A DNA stretch of 64,000 nt from Pseudomonas sp. PSKL.D1 (GTDB lineage Bacteria > Pseudomonadota > Gammaproteobacteria > Pseudomonadales > Pseudomonadaceae), in assembly GCF_028898945.1 (NCBI RefSeq), contig NZ_CP118607.1:1536001-1600000 (forward strand). The letters run 5' to 3'. The stretch's first letter is position 1, and every line of letters starts with the position of its first letter. The notes under the pieces are model-generated. The model ran no database searches. It was not told where the DNA came from and saw nothing but the letters and a program-made list of their open reading frames with translations. A program made the position numbers and the translations under genes. This document shows positions 63,377 to 64,000 of the stretch, in pieces.

Positions 63377-63564
63377 TTCACCACCCTGTTTTGGTTCACG
63401 CCCCGACGCCTGCTTTGCTCCAAAGCCCCGATCTGGTGCATGCCCGTGCCCACGCCTGCCCAGCCACCCCGCACACCGCCTGAGGCGCCACCATTCCGGC
63501 ATCGCTATTGCTAGATCAACCCTGCATCTAAAACGGATATGCATCGCGTGTTGGGGAGTTGAGT

Positions 63565-64000
63565 ATGGCTCGGGCCTTTTTCAATGAGATGTATGATGCG
63601 GCAGGCGTTTGCCGGCCCCATTACCAGGAGTTCGAACGCTGGTTGGCCGACACGCCGCTGGAGCTGCTGGACCAGCGCCGCCGCGAAGCCGACCTGCTGT
63701 TCCATCGGGCAGGCATCACGTTCACCCTGTACGGCGACGAGCAGGGCACCGAGCGGTTGATCCCGTTCGACATCATTCCGCGCAGCATCAAGGCCAGTGA
63801 ATGGCAAATGGTCGAGCGCGGCTGCATCCAGCGGGTGCAGGCGCTCAACCTGTTCCTCGAAGACATCTACCACGGCCAGCGCATCCTCAAGGAGGGCATC
63901 ATCCCGCCAGAGCAAGTGCTGGCCAACGATGGCTACCAAGTGGCCATGCAGGGCCTGGACTTGCACCGTGGCATTTACGCGCACATCGCCGGGGTCGACC
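63565..64000 (+). CDS. Circularly permuted ATP-grasp protein, N-terminal part
   Basis: The first 145 residues of a protein cut by the right edge. MARAFFNEMYDAAGVCRPHY, FERWLADTPLELLDQRRREA and QALNLFLEDIYHGQRILKEG match the circularly permuted type 2 ATP-grasp family, which in bacteria is usually encoded with an alpha-E protein and a transglutaminase and is proposed to form peptide bonds. GGGGAG lies ahead of the ATG. The preceding gap (63377-63564) holds no supported gene. Confidence 0.88.
   Translation, partial: MARAFFNEMYDAAGVCRPHYQEFERWLADTPLELLDQRRREADLLFHRAGITFTLYGDEQGTERLIPFDIIPRSIKASEWQMVERGCIQRVQALNLFLEDIYHGQRILKEGIIPPEQVLANDGYQVAMQGLDLHRGIYAHIAGVD

Noticed and set aside
1..64000. 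CRISPR arrays, tRNA or rRNA genes, prophage or complete insertion sequence
   Set aside because: No regularly spaced direct repeats, no tRNA-like cloverleaf or rRNA sequence, no integrase or transposase gene was seen on reading the window.

Overview
The window looks like a chromosomal segment of a Pseudomonas of the putida group. GC is high, gene order matches pseudomonads (aroA-cmk-rpsA-ihfB-lapA on the left; a PA1414-like gene, a symporter, guanidinobutyrase, its LysR regulator and Aer on the right), and putida-type REP palindromes (GTAGGAGCGG family) lie between many genes and once inside a gene. No rRNA, tRNA, CRISPR array, complete insertion sequence or prophage was seen. The species call is an inference from gene content and synteny.

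Region 1 (1-4.9 kb) is housekeeping: the 3' end of aroA, cmk, three tandem cold-shock-domain genes lying between cmk and rpsA, rpsA, ihfB and lapA. Region 2 (5.0-25.8 kb) occupies the place of the classical Pseudomonas O-antigen locus, between ihfB and wbpM. It holds an RNA-processing type metallo-beta-lactamase gene broken by an in-frame TAG, WbpV- and WbpL-like initiation genes, rmlBDA with rmlC apart on the opposite strand, three GT2 glycosyltransferases, an epimerase, a 1296-residue methyltransferase/GT2/GT2/GT4 fusion, a Wzm/Wzt O-antigen ABC exporter and wbpM. The genes together suggest a rhamnose-containing O chain started on a QuiNAc- or FucNAc-type primer and exported by the ABC route. 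The middle of this locus has lower GC.

Region 3 (26.0-44.4 kb) is the most unusual part. A 2500-residue fully reducing type I polyketide/fatty-acid-like synthase and an alpha-oxoamine-synthase-type PLP enzyme run rightward. They converge on a tightly overlapping seven-gene leftward operon: KpsC, KpsS, a short-chain reductase, an LTA-synthase-like membrane phosphotransferase, a GNAT, a second KpsC and a phytanoyl-CoA-dioxygenase-like hydroxylase. The set recalls the rkpA-G-H-I-J (rkp-1) region of Sinorhizobium meliloti. I infer that it makes a dedicated, sphingoid-like amino-lipid that is then decorated with beta-Kdo, that is, a lipid anchor or a free glycolipid. No KpsMTED exporter is present in the window.

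Region 4 (44.6-56 kb) is accessory: an outer-membrane barrel, two EamA transporters, an NCS1 permease, a DUF6124/DUF3077 cassette with a highly structured leader, a MITE-like element and a duplicated fragment of a YbdG-type mechanosensitive channel gene, then that intact channel gene, a DEAD-box helicase, a toxin-antitoxin pair and an MFS/LysR divergent pair. Region 5 (56.9-64 kb) is the conserved PA1414-gbu-aer block, followed by a DTW-domain tRNA modification gene and the start of an ATP-grasp gene cut by the window edge.
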